NCBI GenBank assembly: GCA_937885815.1
Contig: CALABM010000217.1
Span: forward strand, 1 to 5,832
Reading direction: 5' to 3'
Length of the DNA: 5,832 nucleotides
DNA from: an uncultured Verrucomicrobiales bacterium
GTDB taxonomy: Bacteria; Verrucomicrobiota; Verrucomicrobiia; Verrucomicrobiales; Akkermansiaceae
Each line of letters opens with the position of its first letter. Position 1 is the stretch's first letter. Shown here piece after piece: positions 5,247-5,832 of the stretch. A program made the position numbers and the translations under genes. The notes beneath the pieces are model-generated. The model had not been told where the DNA came from and did not search any database. It saw only the letters and a program-made list of their open reading frames with translations.

Positions 5247-5832
5247 TTAACCCATGCATGCACCCCACACCTGATTGGAGCGCTTGCCGGGACGCTGTTC
5301 ACCGTTCACGATGACAGCCAAGCCATTCCACTCTGCGCAGGGCAGCACGGCACGGGCCACAGCCATCTCACCGGCAGGAGCCCACTCATTGCAACCCGGG
5401 CAATAGCAAAGCGTGAAATTATGGAAGCCGGGGTGATTCTGCGGGGTATAGCCCTTCACGGTAGCATCATCACCACCCAGCAGGTAAATACGGCCGTTAA
5501 TCACCGGAGCAGGAGTCGGACCAGCAGCGCAGAAATGGGGCAAATCAGCCAGCGGAGCCCAGCCGGCAGCCTCGGTATAACTCCAAGCCTCAGTAAGCAT
5601 ATCACGTACCTTGCGACCATCCTCACCGTCCTTCAGGCCGATGCCGCCCAGCACATACACAGTGTCACCCACGGTAGCCATCTGCTGCAGGAAGCGGCCA
5701 CGGGCGGGCATGGGCTCACCCTCTGTCCAGGCATCGGCTGCGGGGTCGTAAATCCACACATCGTCGGCCATACCACCCTTGTAATACTTCCAAGTACGGA
5801 ACTCGCGCATAACGCGGTTGTAGGCCATCATC
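5247..5832 (-). CDS. Kelch-repeat protein with permuted NanM-type C-terminus, 5' end missing
   Basis: The frame is open to the window edge. ATG codons at 5831 and 5828 begin mid-domain, so the true start lies outside; 194 residues are visible. From about residue 21 they form kelch blades: DVWIYDPAADAW (24-35), VYVLGG (58-63), IYLLGG (115-120) and CYCPGCNEW (142-150). The C-terminus VNGEQRPGKR (175-184) carries Glu178 and Arg184 with the same spacing as the catalytic pair proposed for E. coli NanM, as in the next gene. This marks it as a second permuted mutarotase-like protein. The first 20 residues contain EFRTWKYYKGG, which I recall from the beta-propeller part of bacterial tricorn-type (S41) peptidases rather than from kelch proteins. 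A CxCxxC motif (142-147) is unusual for a kelch strand. The stop at 5247 is 16 bases from the next gene's start, so the three leftward genes appear to form one operon whose promoter is outside the window. Localisation cannot be judged without the N-terminus. Confidence 0.85.
   Translation of the reverse strand, partial: MMAYNRVMREFRTWKYYKGGMADDVWIYDPAADAWTEGEPMPARGRFLQQMATVGDTVYVLGGIGLKDGEDGRKVRDMLTEAWSYTEAAGWAPLADLPHFCAAGPTPAPVINGRIYLLGGDDATVKGYTPQNHPGFHNFTLCYCPGCNEWAPAGEMAVARAVLPCAEWNGLAVIVNGEQRPGKRSNQVWGACMG

Noticed and set aside
1..5832. Insertion sequences, tRNA or rRNA genes, CRISPR arrays, prophage or attachment sites
   Set aside because: No transposase, terminal inverted repeats, direct-repeat arrays or cloverleaf-type sequences were seen; the window is filled by six genes and short gaps.

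Overview
The window reads as ordinary, gene-dense bacterial chromosome of moderately high GC. It has an Ala/Pro-rich envelope-type protein, a thioredoxin, a PIN-nuclease-like protein, and a convergent cassette of two kelch-propeller proteins plus an MFS transporter. The kelch/MFS pairing resembles host-glycan (sialic acid) scavenging clusters. Together with the codon style and leaders that lack Shine-Dalgarno sequences, this suggests a gut Verrucomicrobiota bacterium of the Akkermansia type. That assignment is inference; no marker gene is present to prove it.

Left part, + strand. The window opens inside a gene for a single-pass membrane protein with a Pro/Ala-rich stalk, three KPTGF hexapeptide repeats and an acidic tail (to 483). 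A classical thioredoxin with a WCGPC active site follows (542-859) and ends in a strong hairpin terminator (881-914). A good sigma70-type promoter (968-996) then precedes a 516-residue protein (1098-2648). I read this protein as two consecutive PIN-like nuclease domains, a Ser/Arg/Tyr-rich linker and an ankyrin-like C-terminal region.

Right part, - strand. A bidirectional terminator (2676-2710) separates the PIN gene from a leftward operon that enters from beyond position 5832. The order of transcription is: a kelch protein cut by the window edge (to 5247), a secreted kelch protein with a signal peptide (5230-4145), and an MFS transporter (4130-2733). The gaps are only 16 and 14 bases. Both kelch proteins end in a GE-x-x-PG-x-R motif that lies mid-protein in E. 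coli NanM, so both look like cyclically permuted relatives of the N-acetylneuraminate mutarotase. The likely joint role is conversion of a released sugar (probably sialic acid) in the periplasm and its import; the substrate is inferred, not shown.

The items most worth a second look are the tandem-PIN/ankyrin architecture, the tricorn-protease-like stretch directly upstream of the kelch blades in the edge gene, the paired permuted mutarotases, and the G-poor, Shine-Dalgarno-free leaders in front of every visible start.
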